From the NCBI RefSeq assembly GCF_900142435.1, contig NZ_LT670846.1, positions 228,486 through 292,485 on the forward strand: a stretch of 64,000 bases of DNA, written 5' to 3'. Made by a program: the position numbers and the translations under genes. The notes under the pieces were generated by a model, which was given only the letters and a program-made list of their open reading frames with translations, was not told where the DNA came from and did not search any database. Positions 28,332 to 38,244 of this stretch are shown piece after piece. Source of the stretch: Thermocrinis minervae (GTDB lineage: Bacteria > Aquificota > Aquificia > Aquificales > Aquificaceae). Position 1 is the first letter of the stretch. The number at the start of each line of letters is the position of its first letter.

Positions 28332-28421
28332 CGGCGAGGGAGGGATTCGAACCCCCGGTGGGCCGTCAAGACCCACAGCGGTTTTCGAGACCGCCCCGTT
28401 CGTCCACTCCGGCACCTCGCC
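28332..28421 (-). tRNA. tRNA-Ser(CGA)
   Basis: The complement is a 90-nt class II tRNA. Acceptor GGCGAGG pairs with CCTCGCC, anticodon stem GCGGT with ACCGC around CTCGAAA (anticodon CGA at 28385-28387). There is a long variable arm and a T-loop GGTTCGAATCCC. Discriminator is G and CCA is not encoded. It is divergent from gapA, whose -10 is 16 bp away. Confidence 0.97.
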
Positions 28422-28436
28422 TTCTTTAAGGTTTAT

Positions 28437-29527
<1,091 letters not shown>

Positions 29528-29537
29528 CTTTACAATC

Positions 29538-30074
29538 ATGATCCTGAGTGACGGAACCATAAAAAAACTTATAGAGAGAGGAGAGATAAAGATAGAACCC
29601 CTGGAGGAGAAAAACATCCAAGCTTCCTCTATAGACCTTCGGCTGGGGGGAGAGATAGCCCTCTACAGGATGGAGAGGATAGACATAAGAGAAAAAGACC
29701 TCAAGGTAGAAAAGATAGAGTTGGGTGAAGATGGCTTTTGGATAGAGCCTAAAGCCTTCGTCCTAGCCACCACCTTAGAGTACATAAAGCTTCCAGATTA
29801 CATAACTGCCTTTGTAGAAGGTAGGTCTTCCTTAGGAAGGTTGGGTCTATTCATAGAGAACGCCGGCTGGGTTGATGCTGGCTTTGAAGGTCAGATAACC
29901 CTAGAACTCTATAACGCCAACAACTGTCCCATAAAGCTCTACAAGGGTATGAGGATATGCCAGATTGTCCTAGCTAAGCTTGACAAGAGGGCACAGAAGG
30001 CCTACAGAGGCAAGTACTTAGGCCAGAGCGGTGTAACACCTTCAAAGATTTTTATGGATTTTCAGGATTCTTAA
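29538..30074 (+). CDS. dcd: dCTP deaminase
   Basis: Deaminates dCTP to dUTP in pyrimidine nucleotide supply; some thermophilic homologues also hydrolyse to dUMP. The 178 residues match Dcd length. Seen: N-terminal ILSDGTIKKLIERGEIKIEPL, ASSIDLRLGGEI, FVEGRSSLGRLGLFIENAGWVDAGFEGQITLEL with the catalytic Arg/Glu region (about 94-122), and the C-terminal YLGQSGVTPSKI. The ATG lies 10 nt past tRNA-Leu, so the transcript may be released by tRNA processing. The 3' end overlaps the convergent DUF2203 gene by 23 bp. Confidence 0.95.
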   Translation: MILSDGTIKKLIERGEIKIEPLEEKNIQASSIDLRLGGEIALYRMERIDIREKDLKVEKIELGEDGFWIEPKAFVLATTLEYIKLPDYITAFVEGRSSLGRLGLFIENAGWVDAGFEGQITLELYNANNCPIKLYKGMRICQIVLAKLDKRAQKAYRGKYLGQSGVTPSKIFMDFQDS

Positions 30075-30447
30075 GCTCAAGTATCTCAACAGGCTTTCTC
30101 CCTGCAAAACCTTCGTTGAGCTCATGCCAGTAGTTTATGTCTTCCTCGTCCTCCTTCCAACAGAGCCATATGTACCTGTTTTCATGGAAGGAAAGAAAGT
30201 CTACGAGTATAGGGTCTAGACCTTTTATGACGCCACCCAACGCCTCTATCTTCTGTAGTCCTCTTCTAATATCTTGGTCTAGTTCTCTTATCTGACTTTC
30301 TATGTAAAGCTTCTCAAGAGGGTCCTGCTCTTCTTCTAACCTTTCTTCCAAAAGGTACAACTCACTCCTTTTGTCTACAACCTCGCTCACTATGGCTTTT
30401 ATGAGCGGTAATATCTCTCTAGCCTGCTGCAGATCAAAGATTTTCAT
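30052..30447 (-). CDS. DUF2203 family protein
   Basis: Function unknown. The 131 residues match the DUF2203 pattern: N-terminal FDLQQAREILPLIKAIVSEV, a helical middle (YLLEERLEEEQDPLEKLYIE), then GGVIKGLDPILVDFLSFHENRYIWLCWKEDEEDINYWHELNEGFAGRKPVE. The Trp/Cys/His cluster is the family's signature. It is divergent from murF with a 21-bp gap. A TATTAC lies close before its ATG. Confidence 0.82.
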   Translation of the reverse strand: MKIFDLQQAREILPLIKAIVSEVVDKRSELYLLEERLEEEQDPLEKLYIESQIRELDQDIRRGLQKIEALGGVIKGLDPILVDFLSFHENRYIWLCWKEDEEDINYWHELNEGFAGRKPVEILELKNPENP

Positions 30448-30454
30448 AATTTAG

Positions 30455-30460
30455 TAATAT
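30455..30460 (+). promoter_or_regulatory. -10 element TAATAT before murF
   Basis: Eight nt from the murF ATG, inside the 21-bp gap shared with the divergent DUF2203 gene. Confidence 0.35.
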
Positions 30461-30468
30461 ATTCTCTG

Positions 30469-31794
30469 ATGGAGTTAACATCAGAGAAAGTTGCCCTTTT
30501 ACTCAAAGGTAAGCATATTGGTACACCTCAAAGGTTTAGGAGCGCATGTATAGATTCAAGACAAGTGGAAGAAGGTAGTCTCTTTGTAGCGCTAAAGGGT
30601 TCAAGGCACGACGGGCATGATTTTGTCATGCAAGCCTTACAGAAGGGATGTGTGGGAGCTTTGGTTGAAAGAGAGGTTCCAATTCCTGAGGGTAAATTCC
30701 TTATAGTGGTTGATAATACGCTCCGCGCCCTTCAGAAGCTTGCCAAGTATAAAAGGGAGAACTTTAGCGGTACCGTGGTGGGCATTGCTGGTTCTGCTGG
30801 AAAGACCACCACTAAGGAGATGATAGCCTTTCTCCTTTCAAAGGTGGGTAAGACATGTAAAACTCCCAGGAACCTAAACTCCCAGGTAGGTGTCCCTCTT
30901 TCCGTTATCAACTTTGATAGTGATTGTGAGTACTGGGTAGTAGAGATGGGAGCGAGCCAGAAGGGTGATGTAAGAAGGCTAGTGCAGATAGTTAAACCTT
31001 CGGTAAGAGTGATAACATCCATAGGTGAGGAACACCTGGAAACCTTTGGTTGCTTAGACGACGTAGTGCTTGGAAACGGAGAGATCTTTTCTGACATGCA
31101 TGAGGAAGACATAGGTGTAGTACCTTCCTACGTGTACGAATGCTACAAAGACTACAAGGTTATAACCTTTGGTGATGGATCTGAATTTGAAGCCAGGGAC
31201 GTAAGCTTGTCCTTGGAGGGTGTGAGCTTTAACGTCCAAGGGGTGAGGATATTTATACCCATACCGAGTTTTGCAGTAGTGGAAAATGCTCTCTGCAGCC
31301 TTGCTACTATTAAGGCCATGGGTTTAGACTGGAAGAAGCTGGCAGAGAACCTTAGCCAGTTTAAACCTGTGGAAGGAAGGTTTAGGGTTATAAAGGCAGG
31401 CCCTAACACTCTTATAGATGATTCTTACAACGCAAACCCTCCATCTGTGAGGATGGCCCTGAAGACCCTGTCCCGACTTCCAGGTAAGAGGATGGCAGTT
31501 CTGGGAGATATGTTAGAGCTCGGTTCAGACAGCGAGAGGTATCATAGGGAAATAGGAAGCTTGTGTGCAGAGCTCGGTATAGACGAATGTGTCTTCTACG
31601 GTAAGGAGATGTTCTACGCCTACCAAGAGTGCAAAAGGCTAAAGCAAGAGTGTTATCACTTTGATGAGGAGGATGAGCTTTTGAGTTTGATAAAAGGTAA
31701 GTACGGCTGGATCATACTCTTCAAAGGCTCCAGGGGTATGCGCATGGAGAGGTTCATCGAGAGGTTGTTGAATGATTGGCACTTTAGCATATAA
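30469..31794 (+). CDS. murF: UDP-N-acetylmuramoyl-tripeptide--D-alanyl-D-alanine ligase
   Basis: Final cytoplasmic ligase of peptidoglycan precursor synthesis, adding D-Ala-D-Ala to UDP-MurNAc-tripeptide with ATP. The 441 residues show the N-terminal uridine-binding domain (SACIDSRQVEEGSLFVALKG), the ATP loop GIAGSAGKTTTKEM (about 103-116), LNSQVGVPLSVI, and the C-terminal domain with LIDDSYNANPPSVRMAL (about 307-323) and AVLGDMLELG. It stands alone here, divergent from DUF2203. The promoter of the efflux operon lies within its last codons. Confidence 0.97.
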   Translation: MELTSEKVALLLKGKHIGTPQRFRSACIDSRQVEEGSLFVALKGSRHDGHDFVMQALQKGCVGALVEREVPIPEGKFLIVVDNTLRALQKLAKYKRENFSGTVVGIAGSAGKTTTKEMIAFLLSKVGKTCKTPRNLNSQVGVPLSVINFDSDCEYWVVEMGASQKGDVRRLVQIVKPSVRVITSIGEEHLETFGCLDDVVLGNGEIFSDMHEEDIGVVPSYVYECYKDYKVITFGDGSEFEARDVSLSLEGVSFNVQGVRIFIPIPSFAVVENALCSLATIKAMGLDWKKLAENLSQFKPVEGRFRVIKAGPNTLIDDSYNANPPSVRMALKTLSRLPGKRMAVLGDMLELGSDSERYHREIGSLCAELGIDECVFYGKEMFYAYQECKRLKQECYHFDEEDELLSLIKGKYGWIILFKGSRGMRMERFIERLLNDWHFSI

Positions 31795-31803
31795 TAATAT
31801 AAT
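31776..31803 (+). promoter_or_regulatory. sigma-70-type promoter of the efflux operon
   Basis: TTGGCA (31776-31781) and TATAAT (31798-31803) are separated by 16 bp. The -35 lies in the murF end. The leader is about 30 nt and contains AAAGGAG before the ATG at 31841. A TATACTGTTCGGT stretch in the leader could hold an operator, but I see no clear dyad. Confidence 0.6.
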
Positions 31804-31840
31804 GAAATTCTTATATACTGTTCGGTAAAGGAGAAGAAGT

Positions 31841-33157
31841 ATGAGAGCTGTGCTCTTTTTGATATTTCTAGTGTCGCTTGGCTTCTCGGGAGAGGTGGTC
31901 ACTCTTAGGCAAGCGATGGAGAGTGCCCTTCAGAACAGCCTTGAGATAAAGTCCTCAAAGAGAGAGGTTATGGCTCAGGAGAGGGAACTGAAAAGTGCTA
32001 TAGGATACTACTTCCCTCGTATAAAAGTGGAAGAAGTTTATACACGCACGGACATACCTGTGTACGCTTTCATGGCCAAGTTAAACCAAAGCAGGATAAC
32101 ACCCTTTGACTTTGACCCCAACAAGCTCAACAATCCTTCTGCCGTGAACAACTTTCAGACCAAGTTCAGTATAGAAGTACCTATATGGATGGGCGGGAAA
32201 ACCCAGGCCATGGTAGAAGCCTCCAGGCATAGCTTGTCTGCAACCCGCTTAGAGGCCAGTAAAAAAGAAGAAGAATCGCTTTTCAAGACTTACCAAGCTT
32301 ATGCAGATGCTTTTGTAGCTAAAAAGATGGTTGAGACAGCCAAAACCTCCTTAAAGGAAGCTGAGGAACATGTCAGGCTCGCGGAGAGTACCTACAAGGT
32401 AGGGATATCCCTCCTAGCGGACGTACTCAGGGCAAAAGTATACTTATCCAAAGCCCAAGAGATGCTCTCCACAGCCCAGAACAACTACCAGATTGCCAAG
32501 AGAGGTCTAGAGCTAGTTACTAACACCACCTTCGGAGACTTTGACGTGGAAGACTTAGGACAGTGTCCTAATGTGTCCCTAGAGGAGTTAAAACAGAAGG
32601 CTTTAGAAGAACGTAAAGACATAAAGGCCCTTCAGGAGAACATAAAAGCAATGAAGAGCATGCAGATGGCCATACTCGCGGACAACCTTCCACAGGTTTA
32701 TGCTTTTGGGTCTTATGAACTCAACAATAAGAACAGTCCTTTTGGATCAGATGGTAAAGGATACATGGTGGGTGCTGGCATCTCTTGGACTTTTGATACG
32801 GGTCTTTCTGTGTACAACAGATACCTAGCTCAGGGTGAAAGGATAAAGGCGATGGAAGATAGGCTAAAGCTCTTGAAGGACGCGGCCATCTTTGAAGTAG
32901 AAAAGGCCTATACCAACTACCTTAACTCTCTTCAAGCTTATAAGTCTGCCCAAGCAAGGGAGGAAGCAAGCAAAGAAACAGTAAGAGTCATGGAGCTTAG
33001 GTTTAGACAAGGTTTGGTTAGGATGGTAGACCTTTTAGACGCTCAGACTCAGCTTGATATGGCCAGGTTTGAAAAAGTCCAAGCTCTTGGTAACTGTCAT
33101 AAGGCATACGCCGAGCTTCTGTACTCAGCAGGTCTTATCAGGGAGGTGCTCAGATGA
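31841..33157 (+). CDS. TolC-family outer-membrane efflux protein
   Basis: Outer-membrane channel of a tripartite efflux system. The 438 residues start with a signal peptide (1-16) and hold two repeats of long alpha-helical segments typical of the TolC/OEP fold (TLRQAMESALQNSLEIKSSKRE near the start, KETVRVMELRFRQGLVRMVDLLDAQTQL near the end). The helices are separated by beta-strand segments for the barrel. It is first in a three-gene operon, and the ATGA overlap with the next gene makes the partnership clear. Confidence 0.93.
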   Translation: MRAVLFLIFLVSLGFSGEVVTLRQAMESALQNSLEIKSSKREVMAQERELKSAIGYYFPRIKVEEVYTRTDIPVYAFMAKLNQSRITPFDFDPNKLNNPSAVNNFQTKFSIEVPIWMGGKTQAMVEASRHSLSATRLEASKKEEESLFKTYQAYADAFVAKKMVETAKTSLKEAEEHVRLAESTYKVGISLLADVLRAKVYLSKAQEMLSTAQNNYQIAKRGLELVTNTTFGDFDVEDLGQCPNVSLEELKQKALEERKDIKALQENIKAMKSMQMAILADNLPQVYAFGSYELNNKNSPFGSDGKGYMVGAGISWTFDTGLSVYNRYLAQGERIKAMEDRLKLLKDAAIFEVEKAYTNYLNSLQAYKSAQAREEASKETVRVMELRFRQGLVRMVDLLDAQTQLDMARFEKVQALGNCHKAYAELLYSAGLIREVLR

Positions 33158-34269
33158 AGGGATACCTAAAGTACATAGGTTTTTTGGTAGTCATAGGTCT
33201 TTTAGTGGCTTGGTTTGTTGGGGCCTTCAAGCATAAAGAACCAGCATACTTGGTAGAGGGACAAAAGCGTACAGTCCAGGGACTAAAGGTAGGTAGCCCA
33301 ACCCTCTCGCAGACGAGGATAGAGGCCTTTTCTGGAAGCGTAGTAGCAGACCAAACAGCTCACATCTCAACCCGCATAATGGGCAAAGTGCAGAAAGTCT
33401 ACGTGAAGGAAGGTGATTTTGTAAAGGCTGGACAACTTCTAGTAAGCGTGGATGCTTCCGACGTACTTTCTCAAGCGAGCGCAGTAGAAAAGCAGATAAC
33501 CCAAGCTCAAGAAGCTTACAAGGCAGCCTTGGCCAACTACGAAGCTGTAAAAAAGACCTACGAAAGATATGAAGCCCTCCTAAAGGAAGGGGCGGTAACC
33601 CAACAGGAATTTGATCAGGTCAAGGCTCAGTACGAGGCTGCCCTAGCAGGTGTGAGACAGGCCCAAGCAGGTATAGAAGCCCTTAAGTATCAAAGACAGG
33701 CAGTTGCTTCTAACTTGAACTACGCCACACTTAGGGCACCTTTTAGTGGGTATGTGACAGTCAAGAACGTTAACGAAGGCGATATAGCAGTGCCAGGACA
33801 GCCACTCCTTACCTTGGAAAAATCTCCTTACAAAGTGGAATTCTACCTGCCTGAAAGGTATCTAGGTAAGATAAAGCCAGGGCAGATCTTTGATGTTCAG
33901 GTGGATCCTGTGGGTGTAGTAAAGGGTAGGGTAGTAGAAGTTTCTCCAGCTTTGGACCCCATGAGCAGGACCTTTAGGGTAAAGCTTCTCTTGGAGGACA
34001 ACCCTTCTGTTAGAAGTGGTATGTACGCAAAACTTCTCATACCTGAGGAAGGCAAGACAATCTTAGTTCCAGAAAGCGCCATCTACAGAAGGCATGACTT
34101 CACTGGAGTATTTGTAGTAAGACCTGATAATACTCTAGAGCTGAGGTTCGTAAAGCTTGGCCAGAAGGTGGGTGACATGGTAGAGGTACTTTCCGGACTT
34201 GAAGGTAACGAGAGGATAGTCATAGAGGGTGTTGAAAAGGCCTGCGATGGATGTAGGATAGGAGGCTAA
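33154..34269 (+). CDS. RND efflux periplasmic adaptor (membrane fusion protein)
   Basis: HlyD/AcrA-type adaptor bridging the pump and the TolC-like channel. The 371 residues have an N-terminal membrane anchor (about 7-25), a lipoyl-like half motif (GKVQKVYVKEGDFVKAGQLLVSVD, about 74-97) and a coiled-coil hairpin (about 105-175, rich in Ala/Gln/Glu). The second lipoyl half (TLRAPFSGYVTVKNVNEGDIAVPGQPLL, about 190-217) and beta-barrel domains follow. Three bp separate it from the pump gene. Confidence 0.95.
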   Translation: MKGYLKYIGFLVVIGLLVAWFVGAFKHKEPAYLVEGQKRTVQGLKVGSPTLSQTRIEAFSGSVVADQTAHISTRIMGKVQKVYVKEGDFVKAGQLLVSVDASDVLSQASAVEKQITQAQEAYKAALANYEAVKKTYERYEALLKEGAVTQQEFDQVKAQYEAALAGVRQAQAGIEALKYQRQAVASNLNYATLRAPFSGYVTVKNVNEGDIAVPGQPLLTLEKSPYKVEFYLPERYLGKIKPGQIFDVQVDPVGVVKGRVVEVSPALDPMSRTFRVKLLLEDNPSVRSGMYAKLLIPEEGKTILVPESAIYRRHDFTGVFVVRPDNTLELRFVKLGQKVGDMVEVLSGLEGNERIVIEGVEKACDGCRIGG

Positions 34270-34272
34270 AGG

Positions 34273-37200
34273 ATGTATGGGTTCGCTGGAAGACTTGCTC
34301 ACTATTTCATAGACTCAAAGCTTACTCCCATAATAGTTTTAGTCTCTTTGGCCCTTGGAGCCTTTGCCATAATAACCACACCTAAAGAAGAGGAGCCTCA
34401 AATAATAGTTCCCATGATAGACATATACCTCTCCTACCCTGGAGCTTCCCCCCAGGAAGTTGAGAGGAGAGTGGTTGAGCCCCTAGAAAAGAAACTCTGG
34501 GAGTTGAAAGACATAGAGTATCTATACTCGGCATCTTCTGAAGGACAGGCTATAGTTACAGCCAGGTTCTATGTAGGAACGGACCCTGTAAAGGCCCTGG
34601 TAGATCTAAACACCAAGATGATGTCTGCCATGGACGTGGCACCACCGGGAGTCTCCTTACCACCTCTCATAAAGCCAAAATCCATAGATGACGTACCAAT
34701 AGTTACACTCACCCTATGGGGTAAGAACTATGACTGGTACGACCTTAGGAAGTTTGCTGCCGTACTGGAGACGGAGATAAAGAAGATAAACAACGTGGCG
34801 GATGTGTTCATAGTAGGTGGAAGACCTAGAGAGCTGAGGGTTGTGTTGGACCCTCAAAAGTTAGAGTACTACCGTGTATCTCCTCTTTACATAGCAAAAG
34901 TGATACAGGCAGCCAACTCTCAATTGCAAGTGGGGACACTAAAGGGAGAAGGTAAGGAATACCTGGTAAAAACAGGCGATTTTATAAAGTCAAAGGAAGA
35001 TCTAGAGAACTTAGTAGTAGGCGTGTTTAATGGTAGGCCCGTATTTTTGAGGGATGTAGCCAAGATAGAGGATGGTCCATCGGACATAAAGGACTACGTG
35101 CTAATGGGATTTGGGCCTAAGTATGAACAGAAGAATATAAAGGGAGTGACTACCTCTGACCTGTACCCTGCTGTAACCATAGCAGTAGCCAAAAGGAAGG
35201 GGACCAACGCCGTAGATGTAGCAGAGGAGATTCTAAAGGTGGTAGAACATGTTAAAGGTACCATGCTTCCTTCTGACCTTAACATAACAGTAACAAGAAA
35301 CTACGGAGAGACTGCAAAAGAGAAGGCAGACGAGCTCATAAAGAAGCTCTTCATAGCTACCTTCTCTGTAGTTCTTCTCATAGCGGTAACTCTTGGGTTT
35401 AAGGAGGCTATAGTAGTAGCAATAGCCGTACCTGTTACTCTGGCACTTGCCTTGTTCCTGAGTGAACTCCTTGGGTTTACTCTCAACAGAGTTACTCTCT
35501 TTGCCCTCATCTTCTCCATAGGTATACTCGTGGACGACGCCATAGTGGTAGTTGAGAACATTCACAGATGGTTTGAGTTACAGCTTGCTAAAACTCCCAG
35601 GGAGGCTATAGTCAGGGCTACGGATGAAGTAGGAAACCCCACCATACTAGCTACCTTTACCGTAATAGCTGCCCTGATGCCCATGGCCTTTGTGAGCGGT
35701 CTTATGGGACCCTACATGAGACCTATCCCCATTAACTCTTCTTCTGCAATGCTCTTCTCTCTATTCGTTGCCTTCATGATAACACCGTGGGCATCTTACA
35801 TATTCCTGAGGGACAAATTTGATAAAGCCCACGAAGAGCATAAGGAGATAGACATAAAGTCCACAGTCTTCTGGAAGATATACTCGCGCATAATGGTCCC
35901 ACTTCTGACAAGCAAGGCAAAGCGTTACGCACTTTATACGGCTACCATACTCTTGCTTCTTGGCTCTGTATCCCTTCTCGTCTTCAAGGTGGTCTTAGTG
36001 AAGATGCTACCCTATGACAACAAGAGTGAGGTACAGATAGTCATAGACATGCCGGAAGATGCAACCCTCGAGAGGACTTTGCAGGTAGCAAAAGCTATTG
36101 GTGAGTACATATCCAAAGAGAGCATAGTCACAGATTACCAGATATACGTTGGAACCTCTGCACCTTTTAACTTCAACGGTCTTGTAAGACACTACTACCT
36201 TAGGCAGGCACCTTACTATGCAGACATACAGGTTAACCTCATTCCCAAGGATGAAAGAAAAGAACAGTCGCACGACTTTGCAAAGAGGATAAGGCCCAAG
36301 GTAGAGGAGATAGCCAGAAGGTACGGTGTTAAGTACGTAGCTGTGGTAGAAGTGCCTCCTGGTCCTCCTGTGCTATCCCCCATAGTGGCGGAAGTATACG
36401 CTCCAGACTTTGAAACCCAGCAGAAGGTGGCCAAGGAGGTTCTGAAGATTTTCAGGTCATCACCAGCTATCGTAGACTCAGGTATATACTTAGAGGATCC
36501 TGTCCCAACGCTCAAGATCTCTGTGGATGAATACAAGGCTAAAATGGCAGGTCTTACAAAGGAGGAAGTAGTACAGACTCTAGCTGCCCTCATACATGGT
36601 TACAGGGTTGATGTAGCAAGGAACACGGCCACAGAAAATACTCCAATAGTTATAAGACTTGAAGAGAAGTACAGAACCCTTGATCTACTAAAAACACTAA
36701 AGATACCCACGAGGGATGGAAGGTTAGTAGCCCTGTCCGATATAGTCCAGGTGAAGGAAGAGCCAAGAGAACCCACTATATACAGGAAGAACCTCCGTAG
36801 AGTAATCTACGTAATAGGTGACGCGGGTGGAAGGGAAGAGGCACCCTTCTATGGGATCTTCGCTGTAAGGAGTAAAGTTCTAGACATACCTAACCCTTAT
36901 GGGCCTATAAAGGAACTGTGGATGTCCTTACCTTTAGTGGAGGACGGTGTCTATGTCAAATGGGATGGTGAGATGCACATAACGCTGGAGGTCTTCAGAG
37001 ACCTTGGTCTGGCCTTTGCTGTGGCACTCTTCATAATGTATGTTCTCATACTCGGATGGTTCAAAGACTTTAAGATACCTGGCATAATCATGGCACCAAT
37101 ACCACTTACCTTAGTGGGTATAATCCCAGGGCATGCCTTACTCGGTGCCTTCTTTACGGCTACATCCATGATAGGCTTTATAGCCCTTGCAGGTATAATA

Positions 37201-37515
37201 GTCAGGAACTCCATACTTCTTGTAGACTTCGCTGAGGAAAGGATAAAGCAAGGAGTGCCCATACACTTGGCAGTGGTTGAGTCTGGAGTTATAAGGACAA
37301 GGCCCATACTGCTCACGGCTGTAGCTCTTATAGTGGGTTCCTTTGTGATACTCTTTGACCCCATATTCAACGGCCTTGCCGTCTCACTTATATTTGGAAC
37401 TATAGGTTCAACGGCTCTCACTCTGGTCCTGATCCCAGTTATGTACTACGCTTCAAAGACCAAAAAGATAGAAGTACCCTCCCCTGAGGAGATTCAAAGG
37501 GATATCCTAAGGTAA
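34273..37515 (+). CDS. RND-family efflux pump (AcrB-like permease)
   Basis: Proton-driven inner-membrane pump of 1080 residues. It has the RND layout: TM1 near residue 18, a large periplasmic loop with PGASPQEVERRVVEPLEKKL, TM2-6, a second loop, and TM8-12 near the end. The proton-relay pair Asp-Asp is in GILVDDAIVVVENIHRWF (about 416-433) as in HAE1-type drug pumps, and GIIVRNSILLVDFAEERIKQG marks the second half. Substrate cannot be deduced. The cluster contains no regulator. The gene ends at a hairpin terminator shared with rlmB. Confidence 0.95.
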   Translation: MYGFAGRLAHYFIDSKLTPIIVLVSLALGAFAIITTPKEEEPQIIVPMIDIYLSYPGASPQEVERRVVEPLEKKLWELKDIEYLYSASSEGQAIVTARFYVGTDPVKALVDLNTKMMSAMDVAPPGVSLPPLIKPKSIDDVPIVTLTLWGKNYDWYDLRKFAAVLETEIKKINNVADVFIVGGRPRELRVVLDPQKLEYYRVSPLYIAKVIQAANSQLQVGTLKGEGKEYLVKTGDFIKSKEDLENLVVGVFNGRPVFLRDVAKIEDGPSDIKDYVLMGFGPKYEQKNIKGVTTSDLYPAVTIAVAKRKGTNAVDVAEEILKVVEHVKGTMLPSDLNITVTRNYGETAKEKADELIKKLFIATFSVVLLIAVTLGFKEAIVVAIAVPVTLALALFLSELLGFTLNRVTLFALIFSIGILVDDAIVVVENIHRWFELQLAKTPREAIVRATDEVGNPTILATFTVIAALMPMAFVSGLMGPYMRPIPINSSSAMLFSLFVAFMITPWASYIFLRDKFDKAHEEHKEIDIKSTVFWKIYSRIMVPLLTSKAKRYALYTATILLLLGSVSLLVFKVVLVKMLPYDNKSEVQIVIDMPEDATLERTLQVAKAIGEYISKESIVTDYQIYVGTSAPFNFNGLVRHYYLRQAPYYADIQVNLIPKDERKEQSHDFAKRIRPKVEEIARRYGVKYVAVVEVPPGPPVLSPIVAEVYAPDFETQQKVAKEVLKIFRSSPAIVDSGIYLEDPVPTLKISVDEYKAKMAGLTKEEVVQTLAALIHGYRVDVARNTATENTPIVIRLEEKYRTLDLLKTLKIPTRDGRLVALSDIVQVKEEPREPTIYRKNLRRVIYVIGDAGGREEAPFYGIFAVRSKVLDIPNPYGPIKELWMSLPLVEDGVYVKWDGEMHITLEVFRDLGLAFAVALFIMYVLILGWFKDFKIPGIIMAPIPLTLVGIIPGHALLGAFFTATSMIGFIALAGIIVRNSILLVDFAEERIKQGVPIHLAVVESGVIRTRPILLTAVALIVGSFVILFDPIFNGLAVSLIFGTIGSTALTLVLIPVMYYASKTKKIEVPSPEEIQRDILR

Positions 37516-38244
37516 GCCTGGTGCAGTGCCAGGCTTTTGCCTTCTAACACATTCCCACATGGCTATAGCTCCTGCAGAGGAAACGTTTAAAGAGTTTATC
37601 TTTCCTGCCATGGGTATAGTCACCACTAGGTCCGAAACCTCTAACACACTCTTAGACACTCCTTCGCCTTCAGATCCAAGTACAAGGGCACAGGGTAAGG
37701 GTATGTCTACATCTCTTATGTCCTTCCCTCCCCTTTCCACAGCTATTACCCATCCACCAAGCTTCTTAAACTCTAGGAGTGCCTTAGCCAAGGAAGGTAC
37801 CTTAGAGAGTTTTAGGTTGAACACAGCACCCGAGGAGGCCTTAACAACTGTCTGGTTTATGGGGCAGGACCTATCCTTTGGCATAAGAGCGCCAACACCC
37901 CCAAGAACTTCACACGTTCTGAGCAGATTTCCTACGTTTTGAGGGTCTGTGATATGATCCAACACCAGGAAGAAAGAGTTTCTGTTTTTAGTATCCCAAA
38001 ATAGCTCTTCAGGGCTTACGTACTCTATAGGGCTAAGTAAGGCCACTATACCTTGTGTTTTCTTAGTCTTTGCTAGTTCTTCCAGCTTTTGCCTTGGTAC
38101 TTTCTGTATCTTTATTCCCCTTTCCTTACAGAGTTTAACTACTTGGTGTGGAGGATGAGAGTCGTGAGCTACCAATACCTTCTCCAAACTTTTACCAGAC
38201 CTTAGAGCTTCTATAACTGGATTCTTACCGTATATAACTAGCAC
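37507..38244 (-). CDS. rlmB: SpoU/TrmH-family rRNA 2'-O-methyltransferase (RlmB-like)
   Basis: Probably methylates a ribose in 23S rRNA (G2251 in E. coli RlmB). The 245 residues show the N-terminal substrate-binding domain (VIYGKNPVIEALRSG) and the SPOUT knot motifs: LDHITDPQNVGNLLRTCEVLG (motif 1, about 92-112), LVLGSEGEGVS (motif 2, about 189-199) and IPMAGKINSLNVSSAGAIAMWE (motif 3, about 211-232). The start is a GTG overlapping polX by 20 bp. The last codons (KPGTAPGLP) are encoded by the terminator hairpin of the opposing pump operon. Confidence 0.9.
   Translation of the reverse strand: MLVIYGKNPVIEALRSGKSLEKVLVAHDSHPPHQVVKLCKERGIKIQKVPRQKLEELAKTKKTQGIVALLSPIEYVSPEELFWDTKNRNSFFLVLDHITDPQNVGNLLRTCEVLGGVGALMPKDRSCPINQTVVKASSGAVFNLKLSKVPSLAKALLEFKKLGGWVIAVERGGKDIRDVDIPLPCALVLGSEGEGVSKSVLEVSDLVVTIPMAGKINSLNVSSAGAIAMWECVRRQKPGTAPGLP
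37515..37538 (+). terminator. hairpin terminator of the efflux operon, overlapping the rlmB end
   Basis: A 7-bp stem (AGCCTGG / CCAGGCT) with a 7-nt loop is followed by TTTT on the plus strand. On the minus strand the same stem is followed by TACCTT, so it may act in both directions. It is coding for the last residues of RlmB. Confidence 0.7.

Noticed and set aside
28316-28369. Upstream extension of the phosphatidyltransferase frame into tRNA-Ser
   Set aside because: The added residues come from tRNA sequence, and the ATG at 28315 has its own -10 and matches the family start. The gapA/tRNA-Leu case differs because there is no alternative stop.
36951-37421. Minus-strand open frame (156 codons) inside the RND pump gene
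   Set aside because: Antisense shadow of a conserved transmembrane region; the composition is that expected from reversing the codons.
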